DNA from: Prolixibacteraceae bacterium
GTDB taxonomy: Bacteria > Bacteroidota > Bacteroidia > Bacteroidales > Prolixibacteraceae
DNA length: 60,818 nt
NCBI GenBank assembly: GCA_021740385.1
Contig: JAIOZY010000027.1
Span: 1-60,818, forward strand
Direction of reading: 5' to 3'
The notes below the pieces were generated by a model. It was not told where the DNA came from. It did not search any database and saw only the letters and a list, made by a program, of their open reading frames with translations. Positions 34,096-44,400 of this stretch are shown here, piece by piece (position 1 is the first letter of the stretch; the number at the start of each line of letters is the position of its first letter). A program made the position numbers and the translations under genes.

Positions 34096-34863
34096 TCAAT
34101 GTTTATGGGCATGCGGATGATGGGTTTTCAAAACAGTATGCGGTACGCTTCCGTGGGTTATGATCTGGATGGGGCAATTGTACGAGGCAAGCTGCTCGGG
34201 GGTAATCATGTTCGAGGGATGATAATACAATTCGCCGTTAACGCAGGCAATGCTTTTCACGTAAGAGCTTATGGTGCCCACATCGTGCGAAACAAGCAAA
34301 ATGGCCATGCGTTCATTCAGCTCTTTTAACTTTTGATACAGTTCGTTTTCAAACTGGTTATCAACATACGTGTCGGGTTCGTCGAGTATTAAAAGTTTCG
34401 GATTGGAAACAATGGCCCGTCCCAGGAAAACCCGTTGCATTTGCCCGCCCGACAACTCACCGATGGGTTTGTGGGCATAATTTTCAATACCAAGTTGGCC
34501 GATTATTTCATTAACGCGGTCTTTTTCTTTTTTCATAAAACCCTGCTTCCAGCTTTTCCGGCCGGCAAGGCCCGAAAGGATTACATCAAAAACCGATACC
34601 GGGAAGCGGGAATCGAATTTGTTTACCTGGGGCAGGTAACCAATATTGCTTCGCCTGTTTTTCAGTTCATCGCAAAAACAAAGTTCTCCCGATATGGGTT
34701 CAACAAGGCCAAGTATGGCTTTCAGCAGCGTTGTTTTTCCGCCTCCGTTTGGCCCGATAATCCCGATAAAATCGTTTTTGTTAATTGTTAACGAAACATT
34801 TTCAAGTACAATTTTTGAGTTGTAACCAACGGTAAGGTTTTTTATGTCAATTAGTTTGTCCAT
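34096..34863 (-). CDS. Metal ABC transporter ATP-binding protein (ZnuC/MntA-like)
   Basis: The 255-residue ATPase has Walker A GPNGGGKTT at residues 37-45, the signature LSGGQMQRV, Walker B LLILDEPDTYVD, and the switch VSHDVGTIS. Its C-terminus is His-rich (THHPHAHKH), a common trait of zinc transporter ATPases. It overlaps the binding-protein gene by one base and is followed at once by the permease. It energises uptake of a transition metal, probably zinc or manganese. Confidence 0.9.
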   Translation of the reverse strand: MDKLIDIKNLTVGYNSKIVLENVSLTINKNDFIGIIGPNGGGKTTLLKAILGLVEPISGELCFCDELKNRRSNIGYLPQVNKFDSRFPVSVFDVILSGLAGRKSWKQGFMKKEKDRVNEIIGQLGIENYAHKPIGELSGGQMQRVFLGRAIVSNPKLLILDEPDTYVDNQFENELYQKLKELNERMAILLVSHDVGTISSYVKSIACVNGELYYHPSNMITPEQLASYNCPIQIITHGSVPHTVLKTHHPHAHKH

Positions 34864-35744
34864 TATTTCGACAAGGCTTCCTCCATTTTTTTTGTTATGG
34901 AATACATTTCATCAAGCCAGTTTTCGGCCAGGGGGTCAACGGTCTCAACCCGGGCATTAATTTCTTTAGCAATGGTTTTTGCCTTCGATGTTTCAAATTG
35001 TGACTGGATAAACACGGTTGAGATTTGATCTTTCAGTGCTATATCGACCAACGCTTTCATTTGTGCCGTACCGGGTTCTTTGCCTTCAAATTCAACAGGT
35101 ATTTGTTTCAAATGGTAATCCTTTGCAAAATAGCTCAGTGAGGGGTGATAGATAATAAAAGACTTGTTTTCTTTTTCACCCAGTGTGTGACGTATATGGT
35201 TATCGAGTTCATTTATACGTGCAATGAATTTTTCGAGGTTTTTTTCAAATGCAGCAGTCATATCGGGGTATATTTCAGAAAGTTTGGTACACATGGTTCG
35301 TGCTATTGTTTTAACATTCTCGGGCGATGTCCAAATATGGGGGTCTGTTCCACTCTCGTGGTTGTGTGCGCTTCCTTTGTTTAAATGCGTTTTGTTGTTT
35401 CGTAAAAGGTCGATGCCCCGGCTGCATGAAACATACTGCACGTTGCCTGCTGTTTCAGCAAATTTTTTCATCCACGATTTTTCAAAACCAAGGTGCCCGA
35501 TATAAAAATAAACCGTTGAATTACTGAGGCTTTGTATCTGTTTTGGGGTAGGTTCAAAATCGGCCGGACTGGCACCGGGAGGTAACATCACGTTTACCGT
35601 AAATTCTTTTCCGGCAATTTGTTCAATAAAATATTTCTGAGGCAGTATGCTTACCGTTATAATTTCCTTCTGATCGGCTTTTTTACTGTTGGTACAGTTG
35701 AAAAGCAATAAGGGGATGATTGCGATAAATAGTAATTTTTTCAT
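34863..35744 (-). CDS. Metal ABC transporter substrate-binding lipoprotein (ZnuA-like)
   Basis: The 293-residue product has a lipoprotein signal with cysteine 17 in LLLFNC. It belongs to the cluster A-I metal-binding proteins. Seen features: the PPGASPADFEPTP motif, where the usual first metal-binding His is replaced by Ala61; H84 in YIGHLGFE; a short His-rich segment, SAHNHESGTDPHIW, with H136; and IYHPSLSYFAK with a further conserved His. His-rich loops favour zinc. The gene is first in the operon. No clear Zur or MntR box was recognised in the 220 bp upstream. Confidence 0.87.
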   Translation of the reverse strand: MKKLLFIAIIPLLLFNCTNSKKADQKEIITVSILPQKYFIEQIAGKEFTVNVMLPPGASPADFEPTPKQIQSLSNSTVYFYIGHLGFEKSWMKKFAETAGNVQYVSCSRGIDLLRNNKTHLNKGSAHNHESGTDPHIWTSPENVKTIARTMCTKLSEIYPDMTAAFEKNLEKFIARINELDNHIRHTLGEKENKSFIIYHPSLSYFAKDYHLKQIPVEFEGKEPGTAQMKALVDIALKDQISTVFIQSQFETSKAKTIAKEINARVETVDPLAENWLDEMYSITKKMEEALSK

Positions 35745-35816
35745 CTTATTAAAATTGTTTATTCCTTGTGGTATAAGATGTAACTCTCGATGAATTTAAA
35801 TTTTTTCTCGTGTGTG

Positions 35817-35834
35817 TCCCGATTACTATCGGGA
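35817..35834. repeat. REP-like hairpin
   Basis: TCCCGAT (35817-35823) pairs with ATCGGGA (35828-35834) around a 4-base loop, in the gap between the metal transporter operon and yidD. It resembles the other short GC hairpins in this window. Confidence 0.4.
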
Positions 35835-35964
35835 TTAAAAAATTGAAATTCATGTTCGTTTCATAGTATAAAACAGGTTGTTTTCAGTATGCTAAATTAA
35901 CAATCAATTTGAACTTTATTTTTATAAATTCCTAAATGCAAAGTAATCATTTGTCAGGCAGCTT

Positions 35965-36246
35965 TTACGCTGTTGCCTTTTGCTTTTTATTCTTTCGTTT
36001 ATGGGGAGGCGGAACCGGGTCGTATCCGTGGCCGCCCCACGGATGACAGCGTGAAATGCGGTGCAGCCCCAGCCATGCGCCTTTTATGGGACCGTGAATT
36101 TTTAATGCCTCAATCATATAATTCGAACAGGTTGGCGTGTACCTGCACGAGGCCGGTGTTAATGGCGAAATGGCATATTTGTAAAAATAGGCCAGTCCCA
36201 AAAGCGGGTAAGTGAAAAGCTTTCCGATAAATTTTTGAATTTTCAT
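35965..36246 (-). CDS. yidD: Membrane protein insertion efficiency factor YidD
   Basis: The 93-residue product fits YidD, a small membrane-associated protein that aids YidC-dependent membrane protein insertion. It has an amphipathic, Lys-rich N-terminus and the family core [20 protein letters not shown], followed by the [16 protein letters not shown] motif. The three conserved Cys are present. Outside the classic rnpA-yidD-yidC cluster, it stands alone here next to dcd. The C-terminal tail is basic (HKRKNKKQK). Confidence 0.93.
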   Translation of the reverse strand: MKIQKFIGKLFTYPLLGLAYFYKYAISPLTPASCRYTPTCSNYMIEALKIHGPIKGAWLGLHRISRCHPWGGHGYDPVPPPHKRKNKKQKATA

Positions 36247-36314
36247 CTTTCAACGTTAACGAATTTCCGTTAGAAAGGTTCGTATAAAATGTAACAAATA
36301 CAAAAAGTATTTTT

Positions 36315-36836
36315 CTATTTCAAAAAATCCTTGTAAAGCATGCTTGGTTGTATGCCTTCGTTGTTTTGATATTTACCGCTTTTGTAATTTACGTATTCGC
36401 CGTTAAGGTTGTGATAATATATCTGGCAAATTTCAACACCGGGGTAAATGCGAATGGGTTGCACGCAAAAAATTTCGAGGGTCCAGTAACCGGCAAAACC
36501 TACATCGCCAAAACCGGCTGTTACGTGAATGAACATGCCCAGGCGGCCAACCGACGAGCGCCCCTCGAGCATGGGAACAAACCCTTCGGTGCGGGTGTAT
36601 TCAAAGGTGCGGCCCAGGTATAACTTGTTGGTTTCGAGCAGGAGCCCTTCTTCCGGAATTATTATTTCGTGGGCCTTGTTTTCGGTTTTCATGTCAAGTT
36701 CATCGTTGTCGTAAACTAACAAGCGGTTATGCAATTTCAGGTTGTAACTGTTGGGATTCAGCTGTGCCGGGTTGTAAGGCTCAATGAATATGGTTTTGTT
36801 TAAACGTTTTTCAATTTCTTTTCCTGATAAGATCAT
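36315..36836 (-). CDS. dcd: dCTP deaminase
   Basis: The 173-residue enzyme deaminates dCTP to dUTP for thymidylate synthesis. The conserved core RSSVGRLGMFIHVTAGFGDV, with the catalytic Glu within GRSSVGR...GFIDP-like geometry, and the following GYWTLEIF are clear. The N-terminal motif is MILSGKEIEKR. The length is slightly below the Escherichia coli enzyme. It is preceded by a good TATCTTTG promoter box and lies close to yidD on the same strand. Confidence 0.92.
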   Translation of the reverse strand: MILSGKEIEKRLNKTIFIEPYNPAQLNPNSYNLKLHNRLLVYDNDELDMKTENKAHEIIIPEEGLLLETNKLYLGRTFEYTRTEGFVPMLEGRSSVGRLGMFIHVTAGFGDVGFAGYWTLEIFCVQPIRIYPGVEICQIYYHNLNGEYVNYKSGKYQNNEGIQPSMLYKDFLK

Positions 36837-36858
36837 GGTATTGCCGCTAAAAATTTTT

Positions 36859-36866
36859 CAAAGATA
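36859..36866 (-). promoter_or_regulatory. Bacteroidota -7 box for dcd
   Basis: On the minus strand this reads TATCTTTG, an excellent match to TAnnTTTG. It lies 22 bases before the dcd start codon, giving a leader of about 15 nt. Confidence 0.5.
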
Positions 36867-37014
36867 ATCAGTTTAAATAGAAAAATACTTAAAATGCGAT
36901 ACGTCTAAAAATGAAAAAAAATTAAAATCTTGACATCTTTGCGTCTTTGTTGGAAATTACCTTTTTCTTCCAAAATCAGTATTACCTTTACTCCGGTTAT
37001 TTATATTTTATACG

Positions 37015-38082
37015 ATGAGCAATAACACAACAGGCAAAGAACCCGATAAAAAACTCTTTGGAAAAACCCTTGAGGAATTAACAGAAGTTGTATCTGAACT
37101 CAACCTTCCAAAATTTGCTGCAAAACAAATGGCCGACTGGCTCTATAAAAAAGGGGTTACTTCGGTTGACGAAATGACAAACATTTCGAAAAGAAACCGG
37201 GAGCTTGTTGCTGAAAAATTTGAAGTTGGCTTACAATCTTATGCAAAAGTACAGACCAGTACCGACGGGACAAAGAAATATCTTTTCCCAACCCGGGAAG
37301 GAAAATATATCGAAACGGCCATGATCCCCGATAAAACCCGAATTACCGTTTGCGTATCGTCACAGGTTGGGTGTAAAATGAACTGCCTGTTTTGCATGAC
37401 GGGCAAGCAGGGCTTCGGCGGGCAGCTTTCGGCTGGCGAAATTGTGAACCAGGTAATGATGATTGACGAACATGACCAGGTCACAAACATAGTGTACATG
37501 GGCATGGGCGAACCCTTCGACAACCTTGACGAAGTACTGAAAAGCATCGAAATACTAACATCTGAATGGGGTTACGGCATGAGCCCACACCGCATTACGG
37601 TCTCAACCATTGGAATAATACCTGCGCTAAAACGTTTTTTGAACGAGAGTAACTGCAACCTGGCAATCAGCCTTCATACACCATTCGATGGTGAGAGGGA
37701 AAAACTTATGTCCATTCAAAAAACGTATCCCATAAAAGAGGTAATTAGCGAATTACGCGCTTTCGACTTTGGCCGGCAACGCAAACTTTCGTTCGAATAC
37801 ATCGTTTTTGGAGGCCTGAACGATACCCCTTCACATGTTAAAGAAATAGCCCGCTTGCTTAATGGAATAAAATGCCGCCTTAACCTGATAAGGTTTCACG
37901 CTGTTCCGGGTGTTGATTTACCCGCCACCAATGAAAACCGTTTGCAGGTTTTTAAAGATCAACTGAACCAAAAAGGAATATTGACAACAACACGGGCTTC
38001 GCGGGGGCAGGACATTTATGCTGCCTGCGGGTTGTTGAGCACAAAAGAATCGGGCCGGGCGACTGGAAATTGCCCAGATTAA
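37015..38082 (+). CDS. rlmN: 23S rRNA (adenine-2503-C2)-methyltransferase RlmN
   Basis: The 355-residue radical-SAM enzyme methylates A2503 of 23S rRNA and A37 of some tRNAs. The iron-sulfur motif CxxxCxxC is C120, C124 and C127 in CKMNCLFCMTGKQGF. Other family marks are GEPFDNLDEVLKSI and the C-terminal ASRGQDIYAACG with the catalytic Cys. The length is typical. It is monocistronic and lies divergent from dcd. Confidence 0.95.
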   Translation: MSNNTTGKEPDKKLFGKTLEELTEVVSELNLPKFAAKQMADWLYKKGVTSVDEMTNISKRNRELVAEKFEVGLQSYAKVQTSTDGTKKYLFPTREGKYIETAMIPDKTRITVCVSSQVGCKMNCLFCMTGKQGFGGQLSAGEIVNQVMMIDEHDQVTNIVYMGMGEPFDNLDEVLKSIEILTSEWGYGMSPHRITVSTIGIIPALKRFLNESNCNLAISLHTPFDGEREKLMSIQKTYPIKEVISELRAFDFGRQRKLSFEYIVFGGLNDTPSHVKEIARLLNGIKCRLNLIRFHAVPGVDLPATNENRLQVFKDQLNQKGILTTTRASRGQDIYAACGLLSTKESGRATGNCPD

Positions 38083-38156
38083 AGGCGAATAAAATACGCT
38101 TGTTCCAAATTGAAAGAAAATCCCTATCTTGAGAAAGTATTTCAAGACAATAATAC

Positions 38157-41114
38157 ATGTTTTTAAAACACATCAAAACCGATATTACATTCAGAAAAAG
38201 CACCAGGGTTCTATATGCTTCCTTATTTTTTCTTTTTTTGTTTAATGCATTGTTTACAAAAGCCGTAGTGAAAAGCATCGGCGTACCAACCATACAGAAT
38301 TACCCCAGATCTGAATACAATGCAGGTACACAAAACTGGAGTGTACAACAGGGTACTAATGGTGTAATGTATTTTGGTAACAACAACGGTCTTTTACGGT
38401 TCGACGGGCAGTTTTGGGATTTGCACCTTATGCCGAACGGTTCAAACATCAGGGTGCTTCATTTTTCCGAAAACCAGCAATTACTTTATGCCGGAGCTTA
38501 CGACGAATTTGGTTATTTTTCAAACGATTCAACGGGGCGCCTGGTTTACCATTCACTTCTTCCGTTGGTTGCCGAAGAAGACCTTAATTTTGGCGATGTA
38601 TGGAAAATATACGAAGGATCGTGGGGCGTCGTTTTTCAAACATTCGAAGGTTTATTTTTTTACAAGGACGGGCAAATTGAAGTGGTAAAACCCCGTAGCG
38701 ATTTTCATTATTCGTATTATGTTAACGGCATTCTATATGTGTTCGACCGCGAAACCGGGCTGCTCGAATACAGGAACGGCTTTCTGAAAAAAATACCATC
38801 GGGCGATTTTTTTAAGCGGAAAGAGGTATGGTCAATGCTTCCGCTCAACAACGATGAAATACTCATAGGTACGGCTAAAGAAGGCCTGTTTCATTACGAT
38901 GGAATGAAGCTGAAACCGTGGGACACACCGGTGAACGGATTGCTGAAAAAGTACCAGATCTATTCCAGTTTAATTGTTGATAATAATCACCTGGCTTTTG
39001 GCACCATTCAAAACGGGTTGATAATATGCAATAAGCAAGGTGAAGTGGTGCAAATAGTGAACCGCGAAAAAGGCCTGCAAAACAACACGGTACTGAGCAT
39101 GTGCCTCGACCTTGACGGGAACATGTGGCTAGGCCTCGACAACGGGATCGATTACGTTGAAATAAACTCACCCATTACCCTTTTGCAGGATTATTATGAT
39201 TTTGGCACGGGTTACACCTCAATTTTATATAAAAACACCATTTACCTCGGTACAAACCAGGGGCTGTTTTATTGCAACAAGGACAAATTGTCCGATCCCT
39301 TTCTCAACGCAACCGACTTTAAAATGGTTCCCAATACCTCGGGGCAGGTATGGAGCCTGCAGGTGATTAACGGGAAATTGTTTTGCGGCCATAACAACGG
39401 GGCTTTTCTCATCGAAAACAATGTAGGAAACCAAATAAATGAAATACCCGGATGTTGGGCTTTCCATGAAATACCCGGGTACTCGGGGCATTACATTGAG
39501 GGAACGTATAACGGGCTTGAACTTTGTACGTTTGAAAAGGGTACGTTGAGACACAACAAACATATTCCCGGCATAAACTATTCCTGCCAGGAACTGGCCA
39601 TTGTGCCCGACCGCTACGTGTGGGTCAGCCATGCTTTTAAGGGTATATCATTATTCCGGCTTACCGAAAATCTCGACAGTTTACAGTTTGTTAAGTTGTT
39701 TACCAAAAAAGACGGATTACCTACCGACTATTTTAATGAGATAAAATTGATGAATAACGGAACACTTTTGGCAACAACTAACGAAGGTATATACCAGTTC
39801 GATTTCCGCAGTAATATGTTCATACGTTCGGCATACTACAACAACCTTTTTCAGAATAAAACCGTTAGCTACATACAGGAAGACGATGCCGGGAATATTT
39901 GGTACATCTGTTCAAACAACGAAGGCGGCGTGCTCCGGTTTCAGGAGGACGGTACATATACAAATGTTACCTATCCTTTTTACAAGTTAAAAGGAAAATT
40001 TATCGGTAGTTTTTTTCATTTTAATGTGCTCGACAACAACAATGTGCTTATTGCGCTCGAAAAAGGTTTTGCCCATTACAACCCATCGTTGGTAATTGAT
40101 TACCGGCGGAAATACAACGCCGTGTTGAACAGCGTTTCATACTTAAACCAAAGCAATTTTATATATAGTGGTTTAAGGGTTGGAGATCAGCAGGAACATG
40201 TGCTTTCACCCGAAATCGATTTCAAAAACAATTCACTGCGCTTCACTTTTTCGGGCCTCTTTTTTGAAGGCAACAACGAAACGATGTTTTCGTACAAAAT
40301 GGAAGGCTTCGACCACGACTGGTCCGAATGGCAGGGTGAGTCGGTAAAAGAATACACAAACCTTCCCGACGGAGACTTTACGTTCAGGGTACGGGTTAAA
40401 AACAAATACGGTGTTATTGCTTCGCCCGAGGCTTTTCACTTCACGGTTTTGCCCCCATGGTATAAATCGATACCCGCGCTGCTTATTTATTTTGCCTTTT
40501 TTGTTATTCTTATTTGGCTCATTGTTTTGTTGTTTGTAAAACGTATTGAACGTACACGCCTGAAAGAAATGGACCTTCAGAAAAGGCGCTACCTCGAAAA
40601 AGAGGAAAAACTTAAAAACGAAGCTTTGCTGGCCGAGAAAGAAATCATCAGGCTGCGGAATGAAAAATTACGGGCCGAGATGATCCATAAAGATAAAGAG
40701 CTGGCAAATTCGGCCATGAACCTGGTACAGAAAAACAAGCACCTGAACAAGATTAAAAGTGAACTTTTAAAAATGAAGGGCGAAATAAAAGAAGACTTGT
40801 TGATAAGCCGTATTAACATGATTATTCGCAAAATAGATAAAGAAACCAGTAACGATGAATCGTGGTCGGTTTTTGAAACAAATTTTGAACAGGTACATGA
40901 AGATTTTCTGAAACGCCTGCGTGAAAAACATCCCGACATAACCCCAAAAGAGTTGAAGCTATCGGCATATCTACGCATGAACATTTCAAGCAAAGAAATT
41001 GCAACCCTGCTCAATATCACTACCCGTGGGGTTGAAATCAGCCGCTACAGGCTAAGGAAAAAGTTTGGCCTTGAGCGAAACCAAAACCTGATTGACTACA
41101 TATTGTCCATTTAG
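38157..41114 (+). CDS. Membrane-spanning Reg_prop/Y_Y_Y regulator with LuxR-type HTH
   Basis: The 985-residue protein has a signal/anchor (residues 1-40), a large propeller with Reg_prop repeats such as GNMWLGLDNGIDYVE and GNIWYICSNNEGGVLRF, a Y_Y_Y domain at about 690-765, a membrane helix at about 772-796, a long coiled coil (roughly 800-890), and a C-terminal helix-turn-helix (ITPKELKLSAYLRMNISSKE then RGVEISRYRLRKKFGL) of the GerE/LuxR class. There is no kinase, so ligand binding outside would be relayed straight to DNA binding. It lies directly before susC and is the likely regulator of the locus. The ligand is inferred to be a beta-1,3-glucan oligosaccharide. Confidence 0.85.
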   Translation: MFLKHIKTDITFRKSTRVLYASLFFLFLFNALFTKAVVKSIGVPTIQNYPRSEYNAGTQNWSVQQGTNGVMYFGNNNGLLRFDGQFWDLHLMPNGSNIRVLHFSENQQLLYAGAYDEFGYFSNDSTGRLVYHSLLPLVAEEDLNFGDVWKIYEGSWGVVFQTFEGLFFYKDGQIEVVKPRSDFHYSYYVNGILYVFDRETGLLEYRNGFLKKIPSGDFFKRKEVWSMLPLNNDEILIGTAKEGLFHYDGMKLKPWDTPVNGLLKKYQIYSSLIVDNNHLAFGTIQNGLIICNKQGEVVQIVNREKGLQNNTVLSMCLDLDGNMWLGLDNGIDYVEINSPITLLQDYYDFGTGYTSILYKNTIYLGTNQGLFYCNKDKLSDPFLNATDFKMVPNTSGQVWSLQVINGKLFCGHNNGAFLIENNVGNQINEIPGCWAFHEIPGYSGHYIEGTYNGLELCTFEKGTLRHNKHIPGINYSCQELAIVPDRYVWVSHAFKGISLFRLTENLDSLQFVKLFTKKDGLPTDYFNEIKLMNNGTLLATTNEGIYQFDFRSNMFIRSAYYNNLFQNKTVSYIQEDDAGNIWYICSNNEGGVLRFQEDGTYTNVTYPFYKLKGKFIGSFFHFNVLDNNNVLIALEKGFAHYNPSLVIDYRRKYNAVLNSVSYLNQSNFIYSGLRVGDQQEHVLSPEIDFKNNSLRFTFSGLFFEGNNETMFSYKMEGFDHDWSEWQGESVKEYTNLPDGDFTFRVRVKNKYGVIASPEAFHFTVLPPWYKSIPALLIYFAFFVILIWLIVLLFVKRIERTRLKEMDLQKRRYLEKEEKLKNEALLAEKEIIRLRNEKLRAEMIHKDKELANSAMNLVQKNKHLNKIKSELLKMKGEIKEDLLISRINMIIRKIDKETSNDESWSVFETNFEQVHEDFLKRLREKHPDITPKELKLSAYLRMNISSKEIATLLNITTRGVEISRYRLRKKFGLERNQNLIDYILSI

Positions 41115-41279
41115 CTGTATTCATTTAATACATTTCCAATAAACATTTTAGCCCGTTTGTCAATTTTCACAGTAAAACATTGTTTTACCAATTAAACAGA
41201 GAAATTGAGAATATTTTCATTGAGCTATTAATGAAAAACGCAAACAATTGTTAATAAAATGTTTAAAAATTTATTGATG

Positions 41280-41287
41280 TAATTTTG
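41280..41287 (+). promoter_or_regulatory. Bacteroidota -7 box for susC
   Basis: TAATTTTG is an exact match to TAnnTTTG. No clear -33 TTTG stands at the expected distance. Confidence 0.4.
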
Positions 41288-41408
41288 ATGAGTTGCAATT
41301 TGCATGGTGTTAAGTTTTTGTTGATTCCATTTATTTCAGCTTTTAACATTTATTAAGTTATTTCGTCGTTAAGAAATTTCAAAAAGATGAATTGATAACT
41401 GATCATGC

Positions 41409-41444
41409 TGCCCCGGTAAAACAAAAGCACGTTATACCTGGGCA
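41409..41444 (+). promoter_or_regulatory. Leader hairpin before susC
   Basis: TGCCCCGGTA (41409-41418) pairs with TACCTGGGCA (41435-41444), one mismatch in 10, with a 16-base loop. It ends 18 bases before the susC ATG and has no T-tract. It could shape mRNA stability or translation. Confidence 0.5.
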
Positions 41445-41462
41445 GTCAAAAACTAATTTTTT

Positions 41463-44400
41463 ATGAAACAAAAAGTTCTGCTTTTATTAATGCTATCGGT
41501 GCTTTGGGGTATAGGATACGCCCAGCAGCACACCGTTACCGGAACGGTAACATCTGCCGACGATAATACACCCCTGCCGGGTGTAAGCATCGCGGTAAAA
41601 GGAACAACAACGGGTACAATTACCGATATTGATGGTAATTATTCAATTGCTGTTAAAGATGAAAATGCAACATTGATGTACGTATTTGTTGGTATGCGAA
41701 CGGTTGAAATTCCAATTGCCGGACAAAATCAAATTAACGTTGCCATGGAAACCGATGTTATGGGGGTTGACGAGGTGGTTGTTGTCGGGTACGGTGTTAC
41801 AAAAAAGAGCCTCGTAACCGGTTCAATTGCCAAAGTTGATGCCGAGGACATAATGCAATCGCGTACTACCCGTGTCGAAAATGCCCTGCAGGGGAAAACA
41901 GCCGGTGTACTTGTTCAACAATCATCGGGTGCCCCGGGAGCCGAACAAAACATCATTATCCGTGGTGTTGGTTCCGATAATGCCGTACGCCCCATATATG
42001 TTATTGATGGTATGCGTACCGACGGTATCGACTGGCTCGACCCACAGGATATTGAATCAATCGAAATTTTGAAAGATGCTGCTTCGGCTGCTATTTACGG
42101 TACTGAAGGCGGTAATGGGGTTGTGCTTATTACCACCAAAATGGGCAAAGGCGGAAAAACAAATTTTTCGTACGATGCCTCCTACGGTATACAAAGTGTG
42201 GTGCCCGGCTTCAGTGTTATGGACACCGAAGAATACCTGAAATACTACCGCACGGCTTATGTCAACGACGGACGGAACAAAACCTGGGACGATGCCGTTG
42301 AAAATTATCCCGATTCGGATGTTAACACCGACTGGCTGGGTGCCATATTTGTAAATGCACCTACACAAAAACACAAAATCAGTGTTGACGGCGGATCGGA
42401 CCGCTCGAAATATTATTTTTCGGTTTCATATACCGACCAGGACGGTATAATTGGCGGTGGTGAAAAAAGCAACTTTACACGATATGCCACCAAGCTCAAT
42501 ATCGACAGCAAAGCAACCGACTGGATGAACGTGGGAATGAGGATGTCTTATTCTCAAACCCGTACGAGAGGGATTCACCAAAACGACGTGTTTGGTTCGG
42601 TTACCAACAATGCAGTAGTGCTCGACCCTACAACCCCGGTTTACTACAACGACAGATCGGAATACAGTGACCGTGATGTGGAAAACATGTCGAGGGTATG
42701 GGGTGAAGAATGGTATACCAATCCTTCACTTTACGACGAAAACGGGTATTTCGGTATTTCACAAAAAGTGCTCAACGAAATCCAAAACCCGGTGCACCAG
42801 CTGCATAACGACCGGGACCAGAGCATAAACAACAAATTATTTGGTGGAATTTACGGTGAGATTAACTTTTTTGAAGGACTTAAATTCCGCACCAATTTTG
42901 ATATCGACCTGGCACATAACTACAACCGTGGATGGAACCCCAGGGTTTACACCAACAGTATGAACAGTCCTTCTGTTCGGAGCCGTGCTTTTCAGGAAAT
43001 TAACATGTACTTTACCTGGCAATGGGAAAGCTATTTCACATTTAACAAAGAATTTGGCGACCATACGATTGGTGCTGTTTTGGGTACATCGGCAAGGGAG
43101 TATACACATGAATACCTTGGCGGTGATGGCGAAAACCTGAAAAAGGAAAGCGATAATTATGCATGGATTGATTACGGGCTATATATTGATACACTGAACA
43201 ATACGTCGTGGGGGGGACTCGGTGGATGGGACCGTTTGGCCTCGGTTTTCGGTCGTGTCTCTTATTCTTATAAAGATAAGTACATGATCACTTCAAATTT
43301 TCGCCGCGATGGTAGTTCTAAATTCGGCCCCGCCAATAAATTCGGGCTTTTCCCATCCGTTTCTGTAGGCTGGGTTATGTCGCGCGAAGACTTTTTCCAG
43401 GTGCCGGCCATCAGCTTCCTGAAACTGCGGTACAGCTGGGGTAAAAACGGTAATGCAACCAGCCTGGGCTGGGACTGGCGTTATCTGCCCACAAGTTCAT
43501 CGGGCAGTTATTACTACATCGACGGAAACGACCAACTCCTTTCCATTGTTGAACCAACAAGGTTAACAAACCCGGAATATCAGTGGGAAAAAACCGAGCA
43601 AAGCGATATTGGGATTGATCTTGGCCTCTTCAGAAACAGGCTCTCGTTTACTGCCGATTACTACATTAAAAAGTCTTCCGACTTCCTGTTTGAAGGATCG
43701 GTGCCAGCACTGGCAGGCAACGACCCACCAACAGTGAATGCCGGTACTATCGAAAACCGCGGTATTGAATTCGAACTGGGATACAACGATAAAATCGGCG
43801 ATTTGAAGATAAACGTGCAGTTAACGGCTTCGCACAATAAAAGTGAAGTGACCGAAATTACTGAAACAATCAGCTTCATTACCGGTGGTAACGTAGGTAC
43901 TTTTGGCGATTCGAAACGCATGGAAGTGGGCTACGAACCCTGGTATTTCTACGGTTTTAAAACCGATGGTTTATTCCAGAGCGAAGAAGAAATAGAGGCG
44001 TATGTGAATGCCGATGGTAAAAAATACCAAACATCGGCAGCACCGGGCGATGTGAAATACCTCGATATTGCCGGAACAGCCGACAGCCTTGGTGGTGGCC
44101 CCGACGGGCTCCTTACCGATGCCGATAAAACATACCTCGGTTCGCCTTATCCAAAACTTTTGGGTGGCCTGAACATTAATCTCGAGTACAAAGGTTTCGA
44201 CCTGAACGTTGCTACCTACGGTCAATATGGCAATAAAGTCTTAATGGCCGTATCGGTCCGCGACGACCTGTCGAATACCAACAAACCCGATTTTTACATT
44301 AACGATGCATGGATATCGCCGGAAGAACCCGGTACATTCCCACGGCCAACCGTTAAAGACCGCAACCGGAACCTTTCAAGGGTAAACGATTACATGCTAC

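Larger units (their letters stand above)
41115..41462. other. Regulatory region of the susC operon
   Basis: This 348-bp AT-rich gap holds a promoter-like TAATTTTG at 41280-41287 and a leader hairpin at 41409-41444. The predicted 5' leader is about 170 nt, long enough for post-transcriptional control. No small gene is seen. Confidence 0.5.

Noticed and set aside
35745-35964. A Zur or MntR operator before the metal transporter
   Set aside because: No convincing AT-rich palindrome was found; only a GC-rich REP-like hairpin is present.
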